Shown piece by piece: positions 8,352 through 17,207 of a DNA stretch of 64,000 nt (position 1 is the first letter of the stretch; each line of letters begins with the position of its first letter). The stretch is from Lachnospiraceae bacterium (lineage in GTDB: Bacteria > Bacillota > Clostridia > Lachnospirales > Lachnospiraceae). The DNA lies in NCBI GenBank assembly GCA_024697595.1, contig JAILFK010000032.1, forward strand, positions 34,860 through 98,859, given 5' to 3'. The notes below the pieces were generated by a model that saw only the letters and a program-made list of their open reading frames with translations, was not told the DNA's origin and ran no database searches. Position numbers and translations under genes: made by a program.

Positions 8352-9086
8352 CTAATTTATGTCGCCGATAAAAAATCTTCGAGATAATTCTTCATAATAT
8401 AGCATTTCAATCTCTTCGGGTTTATAGCCTTGCTCTAAAAGACTTTTTAGTGGTTCGTATGAAGCTTTCCCAAAGGATGCATATTCTAACATTCCGCCAT
8501 ATAGTTCTATTAATTCAGCTTTACTATAATCTCGGATAATTTCTTTTAGGCTGCCTTCTTCTGGAAGATCATTTAATCTATACTTTTCACGCAAATATAG
8601 TTTTAAAAAGTCATAACTTAATGCATTTCCATCTTGAAAATATCCTGCAGGTAATGCATTAGTAATTTGTTCTCGCAGGTTTCTTGTGACATCACCCAGA
8701 GTCGCTGCGTTGTACATATTCTTTCTTATTTCTGTTAATGCTCTTAAACGGTTGCCGTCATTAGATATGTCTATTACATCATCAATATCATCCCGTAAAA
8801 TGGTATCATCTGGTGAATGGGGAATAAATTTACCATTCTTTTCTACAACCATTACAGGATCAGCATATAAATTGATGTGTACAGTAACTTGTTTTTTCTG
8901 GATTAAGTTAAAGACATCTACAAATATTCGCTCATAAATAGCCTGGCTATCGTCACCAATAGTAGATGTACCAATTATATATTCGGCTATTTTTCTTTCA
9001 CCAGATTCCGATTCTGTAAATTCTACGCCTTGCTTTTTCCATTTTGAAATCGGGAAAGCACATTTTCTTGGTTTTGTTGTCATCAT
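8352..9086 (-). CDS. Hypothetical protein upstream of topB
   Basis: 244 aa, soluble, rich in Asp/Glu and Arg. It starts at tandem ATGATG after GAAGGTATAA. It is the first gene of the topB operon and lies behind the long structured leader at 9112-9380. I recognise no domain; helical predictions such as the region after residue 110 dominate. Position suggests an accessory to topoisomerase III or the envelope proteins downstream. Confidence 0.7.
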   Translation of the reverse strand: MMTTKPRKCAFPISKWKKQGVEFTESESGERKIAEYIIGTSTIGDDSQAIYERIFVDVFNLIQKKQVTVHINLYADPVMVVEKNGKFIPHSPDDTILRDDIDDVIDISNDGNRLRALTEIRKNMYNAATLGDVTRNLREQITNALPAGYFQDGNALSYDFLKLYLREKYRLNDLPEEGSLKEIIRDYSKAELIELYGGMLEYASFGKASYEPLKSLLEQGYKPEEIEMLYYEELSRRFFIGDIN

Positions 9087-9111
9087 TTATACCTTCTTTC
9101 TTAATTATTGA

Positions 9112-9380
9112 ATAATCGTAAATTTAGCAACGCTCTAATATAAAATAAATGAGCAGACATTCTTAATTCAATGCCTACTCATTTTATAGGTACGCAAAAA
9201 GCGCCATATCATTGAATTAGAGAACCCGTTGCCTCGTTCCTTAATTAGTGTGTGTGGTTAAGAAGATTCCATTACAATGCTGGGTATTGACTCTTGCAAA
9301 AGAACAGCCCTTTGTTTCTTTCATCTTCCCACAACAGCCTCTAATAATTTCCGATTGACTTTGTTGCTAATTCTTAATGA
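9112..9380 (-). promoter_or_regulatory. Long structured leader of the topB operon
   Basis: About 270 nt of untranslated RNA. The distal part holds nested helices: GCAACG + CTCTAAT pairs with ATTAGAG + CGTTGC, enclosing a long hairpin built from ATGAG.AG.CATT and AATG.CT.CTCAT. A perfect 9-nt alternative, AATTCAATG (minus 9219-9211) with CATTGAATT (minus 9174-9166), would break both. Upstream, TGTGG+GAAGAT can pair with ATCTTC+CCACA. This competing-helix design resembles a riboswitch or attenuator; I do not recognise a known class. Confidence 0.6.
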
Positions 9381-9382
9381 TT

Positions 9383-9415
9383 ATTATAGCAAATCAAAAA
9401 TATTGTTTTGCCATT
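9383..9415 (-). promoter_or_regulatory. Probable topB-operon promoter
   Basis: TTTGCTATAAT gives a -10 box at 9383-9388 with a TG-like extension. The -35 is weak (TGGCAA region). It lies just downstream of the membrane-protein gene ending at 9417. Confidence 0.5.
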
Positions 9416-9416
9416 T

Positions 9417-10586
9417 TTAGAAAAAATAATGAAAAAATTTATATAAAGCAAGTGTTGCCTCGCATACAGCTTGCGCTCCAAATGGATTTGTAATTAAAAA
9501 TCCAATTTTTGTATAAGACAAAGTGCCAGTTCCCCAATTGTCTAAGATGTTTTTTTCGAATAAAGAAAGGACATCTTCATCGTTATATGACAATGCAATT
9601 AGGGTTACTAAAATTAAATAGATTAACAATGCCATTGTCCAACGACCAAAATCTAATTTTAGTAAGTATTCTGGTAACAGTGTGAGCCAACCAAGACCTA
9701 AAATGATTAGATGCATCTTTTGAGATTTAAGCAATGCAACAATATATCGTATTACTTTTTCTACGAAAGGATACATAATAATTATATAAAAGCCTAACTC
9801 TATAAATGCGCGTGGACGAGCCTTTAATTCTTCTTTAAATAGATTTACACCCAAAAATTCTGCATCTAAAAAGTTTTTATAAAATGATCTTCCCATCATT
9901 TCATATGCTTTATTTCCAATATTGTAATATGCTGTCTCGTTGTGATTTCCTATAAATGCGAAGTATAAAAACCAAATGGAAATCATTATAAAAGAAGCTG
10001 CAAAGCATATGGCGTATTTCTTCTTTTTGGTTGTTAAGAAGCGATATGCTAGTCCTGCTAATAGCACATTGGCATATAAAAAGGTAAAACCTTCATGTGT
10101 TAATTCGCCAATTATTGCGAGAACAGGCAATAGAAATAAAAACTTATCGGTTATGAGAATGACGGTTGATAGCATTGCAATAGCAATTAATACTTCATCA
10201 CTTCTACCGAGGTTTGCTCGGCTTGTAAATGATGCAATTATGCTAAAAGGTACAATGAAAGCAACGATTTTTTTATGTTTGAATCTAGGGGCTTTCTTTA
10301 TAATAAAATACCAGCATCCAATAATGATAAATGTTAGTATGATATGTTCGATAATTAAAAATGTAAGAACTTGATGGAAAGAATTTGTTCCACCTAGCAT
10401 ATAATAAATATGACCTATAAACGCTCGTGGAATAAGTCCGTAAGTGTAATTGAACAATACTACTTCTGCGTTCATAGAATCTAATGAAATAGAAAAATAA
10501 TGTGACCAGATAATCCAGAAAAATGCACTGATAAGTGCTAAAACCCAATATTTATTTTTAATAATATTCAGATATAACTTATTCAT
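9417..10586 (-). CDS. Polytopic membrane protein, possibly GT-C glycosyltransferase-like
   Basis: 389 aa with about nine to ten hydrophobic helices and short loops. An acidic/aromatic first loop (SISLDSMNAEVVLFNYTYGLIPRAFIGHIYY) and a helix with RANLGRSDE are the most distinctive polar segments. The layout is like GT-C or EpsG-type polysaccharide proteins, but no diagnostic motif is certain. There is no clear Shine-Dalgarno; a stable hairpin (10597-10627) lies just upstream, between it and the 298-aa gene. Confidence 0.6.
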   Translation of the reverse strand: MNKLYLNIIKNKYWVLALISAFFWIIWSHYFSISLDSMNAEVVLFNYTYGLIPRAFIGHIYYMLGGTNSFHQVLTFLIIEHIILTFIIIGCWYFIIKKAPRFKHKKIVAFIVPFSIIASFTSRANLGRSDEVLIAIAMLSTVILITDKFLFLLPVLAIIGELTHEGFTFLYANVLLAGLAYRFLTTKKKKYAICFAASFIMISIWFLYFAFIGNHNETAYYNIGNKAYEMMGRSFYKNFLDAEFLGVNLFKEELKARPRAFIELGFYIIIMYPFVEKVIRYIVALLKSQKMHLIILGLGWLTLLPEYLLKLDFGRWTMALLIYLILVTLIALSYNDEDVLSLFEKNILDNWGTGTLSYTKIGFLITNPFGAQAVCEATLALYKFFHYFF

Positions 10587-10596
10587 AGTTTTAATA

Positions 10597-10627
10597 ATAA
10601 AGGGAAGCTGAAAAACTTCCCCTTATT
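10597..10627 (-). promoter_or_regulatory. Intergenic hairpin
   Basis: AATAAGGGGAAG pairs with CTTCCCTTTATT around a short U-rich loop, 9 nt after the 298-aa gene stop and before the membrane-protein start. It could be a weak terminator or a processing/stability hairpin. Confidence 0.5.
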
Positions 10628-10636
10628 ACTCCTTTC

Positions 10637-11533
10637 TTAGCTTGCTGACTGTTGGGCGGCAAGTCTATTTTCTTTGTCACATGCATCAGAATCTGCGTAA
10701 CATGATTTGCAGTTTAGCATTTTGAAATATGAAATGTAATCCTGCATTTCTTTGATTACGAAGCCGAAGTCTGCAAAACTCATTCTCATTGAGTTTTTCT
10801 TTTCATTTTTCTTTTCTTTAGCAATGACATTTAATCTTCCGTCAGTGTTTTTGATAACCGGTGCATCAAAATTTGTAAGAACAACTTCAACAGGAAACTT
10901 GTCTGTTGGATGAACTACGATCTGGCTCTGATACACAGGGCAGGTTCCGTCACCATTCTCGTTTCGAACTAATGGCTTCATTGAGGATTCAAATACTACC
11001 ATATCCTTTGCAGTAGGTGTTGGAGCTGCGCACGGCTTTATTTCTCCCTTTTGAAACAAAATACCAGCTTCTTGGATTGCTTGTAGTAATTCTTTGTTCT
11101 TTGGGTATTTCTCAAGGTTACTTTTAATAAACTCATATTGCTTCTGCATTTCGTCCATTGTAGTACCCTGTAAGAATGCTTCTGCAGGAGATAATCCCTT
11201 TAGGCTGCCAAACATAAATTTTTTTGTATATGCTAGACTATTAGCATTTTCTGGAACAGCACTTTTTGCTGGCCCTTTAAATTCTAATTCTTTTGCTACT
11301 GCTCTTGCAATAGCAAAATCTTCAGCTATAGCATTTACTTCACTTGTAGACCAGCGCACTGTCACTGGCTCGCGACTTTCGTTTATGATTGTTGCTCGAA
11401 ATCTTGATGTCGAACCAACAATTGGTAAAGGGCTTTCCTCATTCCTGCTCTGAGCTACAAAGAAATGTGGCTCAATTGAAAATGTTTGTTTTGACTTGAT
11501 TGTTACCAAGTCTTTAGCGTATTTATATGCCAT
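10637..11533 (-). CDS. Hypothetical protein (298 aa)
   Basis: The start at ATG 11533 follows GAGGTG by 6 nt; a GTG three codons earlier overlaps the Shine-Dalgarno. The protein is soluble, with a beta-rich first third, a helical middle (residues ~85-175) and a C-terminal Cys cluster (CKSCYADSDAC) that could bind metal. It is led by a class A promoter. No family recognised. A DNA-metabolism role is suggested only by the regulon it shares with the RecJ cluster. Confidence 0.7.
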   Translation of the reverse strand: MAYKYAKDLVTIKSKQTFSIEPHFFVAQSRNEESPLPIVGSTSRFRATIINESREPVTVRWSTSEVNAIAEDFAIARAVAKELEFKGPAKSAVPENANSLAYTKKFMFGSLKGLSPAEAFLQGTTMDEMQKQYEFIKSNLEKYPKNKELLQAIQEAGILFQKGEIKPCAAPTPTAKDMVVFESSMKPLVRNENGDGTCPVYQSQIVVHPTDKFPVEVVLTNFDAPVIKNTDGRLNVIAKEKKNEKKNSMRMSFADFGFVIKEMQDYISYFKMLNCKSCYADSDACDKENRLAAQQSAS

Positions 11534-11576
11534 ATTATTCACCTCTGTTACTTTCCAGACTACTTTTCATAGTCTT

Positions 11577-11605
11577 ATTATACTACTATTAGTATACATT
11601 GTCAA
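11577..11605 (-). promoter_or_regulatory. Sigma-A promoter, class A with inverted repeat
   Basis: TTGACA, 17-bp spacer, TATAAT. ATACTAATAGTAGTAT, an inverted repeat (ATACTA/TAGTAT), spans the end of the spacer and the -10 box. The same block occurs at 20400, 30111, 32337 and 32410. Confidence 0.75.
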
Positions 11606-11649
11606 TGTTACGATAGGTTGTTAATAGTCATTTTTTATCTCCTTTCAGA

Positions 11650-12090
11650 TTAAAGTGTTTTAATCTTTTCGAGCTTTGCTGCTACAGCTGCGCCACTATG
11701 ACTACAACCTATAAAATCACCAACATAATCAGTGATATTTAGTGCGAGATACTCTTCGAAATACTCAATAAAATCTCTTATTTCTTCCACTGTGTATGTT
11801 TCTTTTCCGGCATCTATGTCTTCAATGATGGCTTTTAATAGCCAGAATACAGCAAAAGCATTTTCTAAATAATTCATGCTTTGACTGTATTGGCTCCAAA
11901 TATCATCAAATGCACGATAAGAGCCTTGGAGTTCAACATGCACCTTAAACATAAACTCAGACTTTCTGTTGCGCTGCATGTAGAGATTAAAAAACTCTAC
12001 ATCACTTTTTAGACTGTAAAATTTTTCGTAATACTCGTCGTTACCAACTAGATTACGAGCAACTTTCTTGATTTCATCAATTTTTATCAT
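11650..12090 (-). CDS. Hypothetical protein (146 aa)
   Basis: The start at ATG 12090 is fixed by GGAGGAAAG 7 nt upstream; the in-frame ATG at 12114 lies before the Shine-Dalgarno. Mostly alpha-helical, acidic and aromatic-rich. No motif recognised. Second gene after the 328-aa gene, preceded by a perfect hairpin. Confidence 0.7.
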   Translation of the reverse strand: MIKIDEIKKVARNLVGNDEYYEKFYSLKSDVEFFNLYMQRNRKSEFMFKVHVELQGSYRAFDDIWSQYSQSMNYLENAFAVFWLLKAIIEDIDAGKETYTVEEIRDFIEYFEEYLALNITDYVGDFIGCSHSGAAVAAKLEKIKTL

Positions 12091-12108
12091 TTTTCTTTCC
12101 TCCATAAA

Positions 12109-12135
12109 ATCCACCTAGCAAAATGCTAGGTGGAT
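12109..12135 (-). promoter_or_regulatory. Intra-operon hairpin ahead of a Shine-Dalgarno
   Basis: A perfect 11-bp stem (ATCCACCTAGC / GCTAGGTGGAT) with a 5-nt loop between the 328-aa gene and the ribosome binding site of the 146-aa gene. There is no U tract, so it is not a terminator. Confidence 0.6.
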
Positions 12136-12142
12136 GGTTTAG

Positions 12143-13129
12143 TTAGAATGAATCAGTCAAAAATGCGTAATCACTCATTTCTGGGATCACTACATCTTCT
12201 TCTGCTTCTTCTTCTGTTTCTTCTGTTATTTTTTCTGCATTAGTCTCTATTAAGGGTTCAGAAACTGATTCAGATTCTTTAACAACTGGTGTTGTTTCAG
12301 AACTTACGACATCAACAGCTTCTTCGCTTGGAGCGTTTTGCTGTGCTGTTGCAGGTTCTTTTGCGATGTTTGCGTTTGAAAGCTTTTCGATTAATTCACT
12401 CGCCTGTTTTGAAGTGAGTTCTTTAATCTCATTAACGCCATAATCTAGTAATGCGTCTGTACTTTCGCCCAGCAAATCCTTGATAAATTTAACCTGCTTT
12501 GCTGATGCTTTTCGCTCAGCTTTAGGCTTTTCTTCTTTTGAAGCTGTTGGCTTTTTAGATGATGAAGTTGAACTTGAAATAATTACAGGTTCTGTACCTT
12601 TGACTCCATCTGCAGCCACCCATTTTTTGATTACACCAGATGAAGTGTTTTCTATAGTAAGTTTTACTATAGTTTTTTCTCCATCAATCTCTGTAGCTTC
12701 AAACTCGGTTATGACAAAGTTGTCATAACATTTGATTCGGCCATCTTTTACAGAAATGTTTTTACACTCTCTTCCCCAGAAGATAATTTCTGGTGCGGTG
12801 TAGAGTTCTGTGCCGATGCCTAAGCTAAATCCGGCTATTGCTGTTGGATTTTTTTCGCAAGCATCAGAGCTATTGGCAAAGCCATATGCTTTTCGCTCGC
12901 CGACAGTTATTAATGAACCTATTTCACCATTATTGAAGAGAGGTTCAATAGAAAAACCATCAAATCCTACTGTGTCTTCTAAAACTCTTTCATCGGTAAA
13001 GCGCTTTTTGTAACAAAACAGCTTTACGGTTGCGTTGTCAGTATTGTAGTTGACACTGGCTTCCTTTGGGTAAATAACACCTATTCGTGCTTCTACCTGT
13101 TTTTTGTTTAAGACATTAAATTTTGCCAT
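12143..13129 (-). CDS. Hypothetical protein with KQ..LTxxEAS-type C-terminal motif
   Basis: 328 aa from the ATG at 13129 after GGAGGAAAAAG; a longer frame from 13192 runs through the leader hairpin. Residues ~1-185 are a beta-rich unknown domain, followed by a Ser/Lys/Glu linker and a small helical module. That module (ASAKQVKFIKDLL ... LTSKQASELIEKL) is often seen at the ends of phage and plasmid recombination proteins. The C-terminal ~60 residues are extremely acidic, resembling an SSB-like or partner-binding tail. Probably a DNA-metabolism accessory; exact role unknown. Confidence 0.72.
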   Translation of the reverse strand: MAKFNVLNKKQVEARIGVIYPKEASVNYNTDNATVKLFCYKKRFTDERVLEDTVGFDGFSIEPLFNNGEIGSLITVGERKAYGFANSSDACEKNPTAIAGFSLGIGTELYTAPEIIFWGRECKNISVKDGRIKCYDNFVITEFEATEIDGEKTIVKLTIENTSSGVIKKWVAADGVKGTEPVIISSSTSSSKKPTASKEEKPKAERKASAKQVKFIKDLLGESTDALLDYGVNEIKELTSKQASELIEKLSNANIAKEPATAQQNAPSEEAVDVVSSETTPVVKESESVSEPLIETNAEKITEETEEEAEEDVVIPEMSDYAFLTDSF

Positions 13130-13160
13130 ATCTTTTTCCTCCTTTTCTTGGCAAACAAAA

Positions 13161-13229
13161 GCCGCCGAAAAGGCATAAAAATAACCAGACAATTATTTGT
13201 CTGGTTACTTAAATGCCTTCTCAACGGCT
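13161..13229 (-). promoter_or_regulatory. Class B leader hairpin, copy 2
   Basis: All 16 basal positions pair, including G-U, although the 3' strand differs from copy 1 (GGCGGC rather than GACGGC). The apical stem AACCAGACAA/TTGTCTGGTT is intact. It is followed by TTTTGTTT and AAGGAGGAAAAAG. Confidence 0.8.
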
Positions 13230-13255
13230 AGTTAACTATTACTTAATACCCTTAT

Positions 13256-13284
13256 AGTATAGTGGTATTTCGTATTATTGTCAA
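13256..13284 (-). promoter_or_regulatory. Sigma-A promoter, class B
   Basis: TTGACA, 17-bp spacer with ATAATACGA, TATACT. It drives the 328-aa and 146-aa genes. Confidence 0.8.
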
Positions 13285-13329
13285 CAAGAACTCGCTCTAG
13301 TAAAAATACAAAGAGCAGGTTGTTTTTTG

Positions 13330-15024
13330 TTAAAGACTAACACAGTTTGTTAAAACAGTTTTAATTGCTAATCTTTCATCTGGAGGACAAGTCTGAATAA
13401 CAGATTCGTCTAATAATCCAGATAGCTTTACTACATTGTCATAATCGGTTACATAAAGCATTAAAGCTCGCGCAAAACCTCTTATGTTTAGAACGCTATC
13501 AGTAATTTCATCACCTACAGCACCCATACACTGTTTGTAAAATGTTGTTGCTTGTGTAAAGCAATCGCACTTTTTATTCCACGAAGGGAGATTTTGGATT
13601 TCATCAAAATCAAAGCCAGCTCGTCTTACTTCTGATGCACAAGCACTTGTTAAAATGTTTAAAACATCTTTTGGTTGCTCAAATGTAATTGCCTTAAAAC
13701 GAGAAATGGTAGCAGTATTTGCTTCTTCGCAACCTTCATATTCCTCGTTTTGTGTACCAAACAAATGAAAATCTGGATGAATAGGTAGTTCGCCTTTGCC
13801 CGGCACTAATAGTTTCCCTGTACCATCACAAAGTGGATTTGCTATAGCGGAAAAAATATTTGGATCAATCATATTCATTTCATTGAATATCATTACACCG
13901 CCATCTGTTAACGCGTCTACAAACACACTTTTTTCTTGAACAATACTTGTGGTTGCTGCTAAAGCCTTGGCTTTTTCAAATTCAGCCAGCTTCTTTAATG
14001 CAAGTTTTTGTTCTTCTGACAGAGCTTTTTCTAAAACCTTGTCAATTTCTTCGGCATTTTTTTGATGCGCTATTGCAAAGGCTACTACTTTATCTCGAAT
14101 TTCCTTTGCTTGATTAGCTACGGATATTTCTTCTGGTGTGAAATTTCGTAAAAAATCCTGCGCACTATTGTCAGTGGTTTTTTCTCCAAAAAAAGATACC
14201 GTATTCATCTGCCGATTAAATGATAATAAATACCAAGGTTGCCCGAGCAACCATGCTACAGTTTCCATAAAAGCATTTTTTCCACATGCTTTTGGCCCTT
14301 GACATACCAATGGACAATTCATGAGCGCAGCCCTTACTGCCCTTGCCAGCTTCCCTTCACCATATTTTTTGATTTCAGCTTTAAGCTCCGCATCAATATA
14401 TATAGTTTTTGGTCTTACTGATGGATTGATATATGTTCGATACTTTGAAAGGCATAATCGTATTAAACCATCACTAAAATGATTTGATCGCATTACCTCT
14501 AATACCTCGTCCATATATTCCCTGGTTTGATAACCTCTTTTTACAATTTCTGCAATAAGTTCATTTACAGTTTTATTGTAATCTAATGAAGGTAATCCAT
14601 TTGGATCTGACCAGCCATTTCTAGTTACTGTAACATTTTCTGATTTTTTTGTTTTGTTTTCAGATGTTACAGGAACAACATTTTCTATTGATGATTCAAA
14701 AATGACTTCACATTCTATGATTCGATCATCAATTTTAACGGGCTTTATGCTTCCATATGTAGCGCTATTAACAAACGCCTTTAATGAGTTAAGCTCTATT
14801 GCTTTATATGATGCGTCGTTTACAGTCCATAATATACCGACTTTTTCTGTTGTTCCCTTTATATATACAGGGAATTTGTTTTCTACACCACTATCTCCTT
14901 CTGCAGCTAATGATAATTCTAATGCATTTTTCTTTGCATTGAAAATTGCGACTGCTTTTTCAAAGCCATCGCAAGTACTATCCTTTCTGATAGTGATTTT
15001 TTTAATAAGTTCTTTGCTTGCCAT
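13330..15024 (-). CDS. MoxR/dynein-like AAA+ ATPase with altered Walker motifs
   Basis: 564 aa from the ATG at 15024 (GGAGGAAAAA upstream). The N-terminal ~150 residues are a separate beta-rich domain, then helical. The AAA_5-type module follows: Walker A is GPKACGKN, with Asn where Ser/Thr binds Mg, and Walker B is VMIFNEMN, with Asn instead of the usual Asp before Glu. Sensor 1 (GTQNEEYEG) and SRF are kept. A helical insertion with repeated Lys/Glu lies between Walker A and B. MoxR-type ATPases remodel protein complexes; the two substitutions may weaken Mg binding. It is alone behind its own class B leader. Confidence 0.82.
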   Translation of the reverse strand: MASKELIKKITIRKDSTCDGFEKAVAIFNAKKNALELSLAAEGDSGVENKFPVYIKGTTEKVGILWTVNDASYKAIELNSLKAFVNSATYGSIKPVKIDDRIIECEVIFESSIENVVPVTSENKTKKSENVTVTRNGWSDPNGLPSLDYNKTVNELIAEIVKRGYQTREYMDEVLEVMRSNHFSDGLIRLCLSKYRTYINPSVRPKTIYIDAELKAEIKKYGEGKLARAVRAALMNCPLVCQGPKACGKNAFMETVAWLLGQPWYLLSFNRQMNTVSFFGEKTTDNSAQDFLRNFTPEEISVANQAKEIRDKVVAFAIAHQKNAEEIDKVLEKALSEEQKLALKKLAEFEKAKALAATTSIVQEKSVFVDALTDGGVMIFNEMNMIDPNIFSAIANPLCDGTGKLLVPGKGELPIHPDFHLFGTQNEEYEGCEEANTATISRFKAITFEQPKDVLNILTSACASEVRRAGFDFDEIQNLPSWNKKCDCFTQATTFYKQCMGAVGDEITDSVLNIRGFARALMLYVTDYDNVVKLSGLLDESVIQTCPPDERLAIKTVLTNCVSL

Positions 15025-15056
15025 ATTTTTTCCTCCTTCTTGGCTAAAAACAAAAA

Positions 15057-15126
15057 GCCGCCAAGAAAGCATAAAAATAACCAGACAAATGATTGTCTGG
15101 TTACTTAAAATGCCTTCTCAACGGCT
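15057..15126 (-). promoter_or_regulatory. Class B leader hairpin, copy 3
   Basis: The 3' basal strand reads ATGCTTTCTTGGCGGC instead of the copy 2 version, yet all 16 positions still pair with the 5' strand through Watson-Crick or G-U pairs. Followed by a U-rich tract and GAAGGAGGAAAAA. Confidence 0.8.
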
Positions 15127-15152
15127 AGTTAACTATTACTTAATACGGTATT

Positions 15153-15181
15153 AGTATAATGCCAAATCGTAATTAAGTCAA
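15153..15181 (-). promoter_or_regulatory. Sigma-A promoter, class B
   Basis: TTGACT, 17-bp spacer with ATTACGA, TATACT. It drives the MoxR-like ATPase gene and lies directly after the recG-like stop. Confidence 0.78.
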
Positions 15182-15186
15182 TTGAT

Positions 15187-17202
15187 TTATGCAAATACTT
15201 TCCATTTTTTTAACTTAAAATATACTTTGTCGTTTCTCTTTTCCATTTCTCTAATTAACAAATCGTCGGAATCATTGTCTACCATTTTTTTAGCAATTGC
15301 CTTAGCATTTTTAAACATATTTGGGTACAATAAGGCTTCTTCTAAAAAACGATTAGAGCCAGATTGTTCGCTCCCAAGTAAATCGCCAGCTCCACGGAGT
15401 TTCATGTCTTCTTCGGCAATTACAAAGCCATCGGTTGTTTTACACATGATATTTAGTCGCTCGCTATCTCTGTCACTATTTAAAATGCAGTATCCCTTTT
15501 TATTTCCTCTTCCAACTCTACCTCGTAGCTGGTGCAATCCTGCTAGACCAAAATTATAAGCATCTTCTATAACCATGACAGTAGCATTTGGAACATTTAC
15601 TCCAACTTCTACTACCGTTGTAGCAACTAAAACTTTTACTTCGCCGTCTTTGAATCTTTTGAGGTTTTCAGTAACTGCTTCTTTAGTCATTTTTCCTGTG
15701 ACACAAGCTACTTCTACACCTAGCTTTTCTTTATAAAGTTCGGCAATGGCATTTACTGAACTTTTTTGCTTTCCATCTTCTGTTTCAATCAATGGACATA
15801 CAACATATGCCTGAGAACCTTTGTCTAATTCTTCTTTAATTTTTGAAATGGCGTCATTGTCGGAATTTACTATTGTTGTTTCAATACCCTTTCGACCAGC
15901 CGGCATTGTTTTTATTTCATAGATGTCATTTCCAGAGAATATATTTGATGCAAGTGTTCGCGGAATAGGTGTTGCTGAAAATTTTATGGTGTGAACGCCA
16001 GCTTTTGCCTTTTCGACTAACGCTTCTCTTTGGCGTACACCAAAACGATGCTCTTCGTCAACAATGGACATACCAAGATTTTTAAATACTACTTTATCTG
16101 ATATTAATGAGTGTGTTCCAACCACAAGATCATATTCTCCGTTTTCTATTCCAGATAATATCTCTTTTCTTTCTTTTGCCTTTTGCTTCCCTCCTATAAA
16201 TGCGACTCTTTTACCAACTAAAGAAGCATAAGATGATAATTCTTTATAGTGCTGCTCGGCTAGAATAAGTGTTGGAGCCATCATTGCAGCTTGATAACCG
16301 TTTTCTGCCATAACAAGCATTAGTAGAAATGCCACAATTGATTTTCCGCAGCCTACATCACCTTGAATTAATGCATTAATGCGTTCTCCTTTTGCAGCTT
16401 TTTTCATCAATGCTTCAATTGTAGATTTTTGATCTGAGGTTAAATCAAATGGCAATGAGCTACATATTTTATTGTAGTAATTAAAATTTTTTACAACAAA
16501 AGGAGAATTATTGCTTACAAGGCGATTTTCTCTTTCAAGAGAACATGCAAAATAAACTAGATCTTCATAAAGCTGTCGTTTAACACCAGACTGAAGCTGT
16601 GTAATATTTGAAGGATTATGAATATAGTTTATAGATTTTTCTTTATTTGGTAATTTAAGCGTTGTTAATACATCTAAAGGAAGTGTTTCTACTATTTTTT
16701 CTTCTTCGATTGTTTCTGATATTAAATCCCTTAAATAATCTTCTCCTATTCCAGCATATTTAGGATAAACACACTTAATTCCTAATTCTCTTTCATCAAA
16801 TGTTGTCATAACTGGATTTAGCATACAATAATATTTGTCATTAAACAAAGAGATTTTGCCGCCAACATATAAGTTTGATCCTATATGTCGTTTTAGAGTT
16901 TCGCCCATATAGTAATTACCGATATATGTAACATACAAAGTTGTACCAGATACATCCAGTTTCATTTTTACACGACCTGCCTGTACCATTTTTTTGTTTC
17001 TATAGGTCCCGGATACAACTTCAACAGACTTAATCTCGCCATAAAATAAAGAATACTTGTTTACAATATCTAGGGATAAAGTTCTTGCCTCAGAAAAGTC
17101 ATAATATTTATACGGGAATAAATAGCATAGATCGTAAATGTTATCTATGCCATTGTCGTTTAGTTTTTTTAATTTTTTTTCTGGTATTTCTTCTAATCTC
17201 AT
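15187..17202 (-). CDS. recG: RecG-like ATP-dependent DNA helicase
   Basis: 671 aa, near the usual RecG length (~680). The N-terminal wedge/OB region carries VSGTYRNKKMVQAGRVKMKLDVSG. Helicase motifs follow: Walker A QGDVGCGKS, motif II VDEEHRFGVRQRE, motif III FSATPIPRTLA, motif V VATTVVEVGVNVPNA and motif VI QLRGRVGRG, then the TRG-like C-terminal region. RecG remodels stalled forks and Holliday junctions and binds the SSB tip. It starts 5 nt after the EAL gene. This is probably an element-borne paralogue; it could support plasmid replication restart. Confidence 0.93.
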   Translation of the reverse strand: MRLEEIPEKKLKKLNDNGIDNIYDLCYLFPYKYYDFSEARTLSLDIVNKYSLFYGEIKSVEVVSGTYRNKKMVQAGRVKMKLDVSGTTLYVTYIGNYYMGETLKRHIGSNLYVGGKISLFNDKYYCMLNPVMTTFDERELGIKCVYPKYAGIGEDYLRDLISETIEEEKIVETLPLDVLTTLKLPNKEKSINYIHNPSNITQLQSGVKRQLYEDLVYFACSLERENRLVSNNSPFVVKNFNYYNKICSSLPFDLTSDQKSTIEALMKKAAKGERINALIQGDVGCGKSIVAFLLMLVMAENGYQAAMMAPTLILAEQHYKELSSYASLVGKRVAFIGGKQKAKERKEILSGIENGEYDLVVGTHSLISDKVVFKNLGMSIVDEEHRFGVRQREALVEKAKAGVHTIKFSATPIPRTLASNIFSGNDIYEIKTMPAGRKGIETTIVNSDNDAISKIKEELDKGSQAYVVCPLIETEDGKQKSSVNAIAELYKEKLGVEVACVTGKMTKEAVTENLKRFKDGEVKVLVATTVVEVGVNVPNATVMVIEDAYNFGLAGLHQLRGRVGRGNKKGYCILNSDRDSERLNIMCKTTDGFVIAEEDMKLRGAGDLLGSEQSGSNRFLEEALLYPNMFKNAKAIAKKMVDNDSDDLLIREMEKRNDKVYFKLKKWKVFA

Positions 17203-17207
17203 AATAT

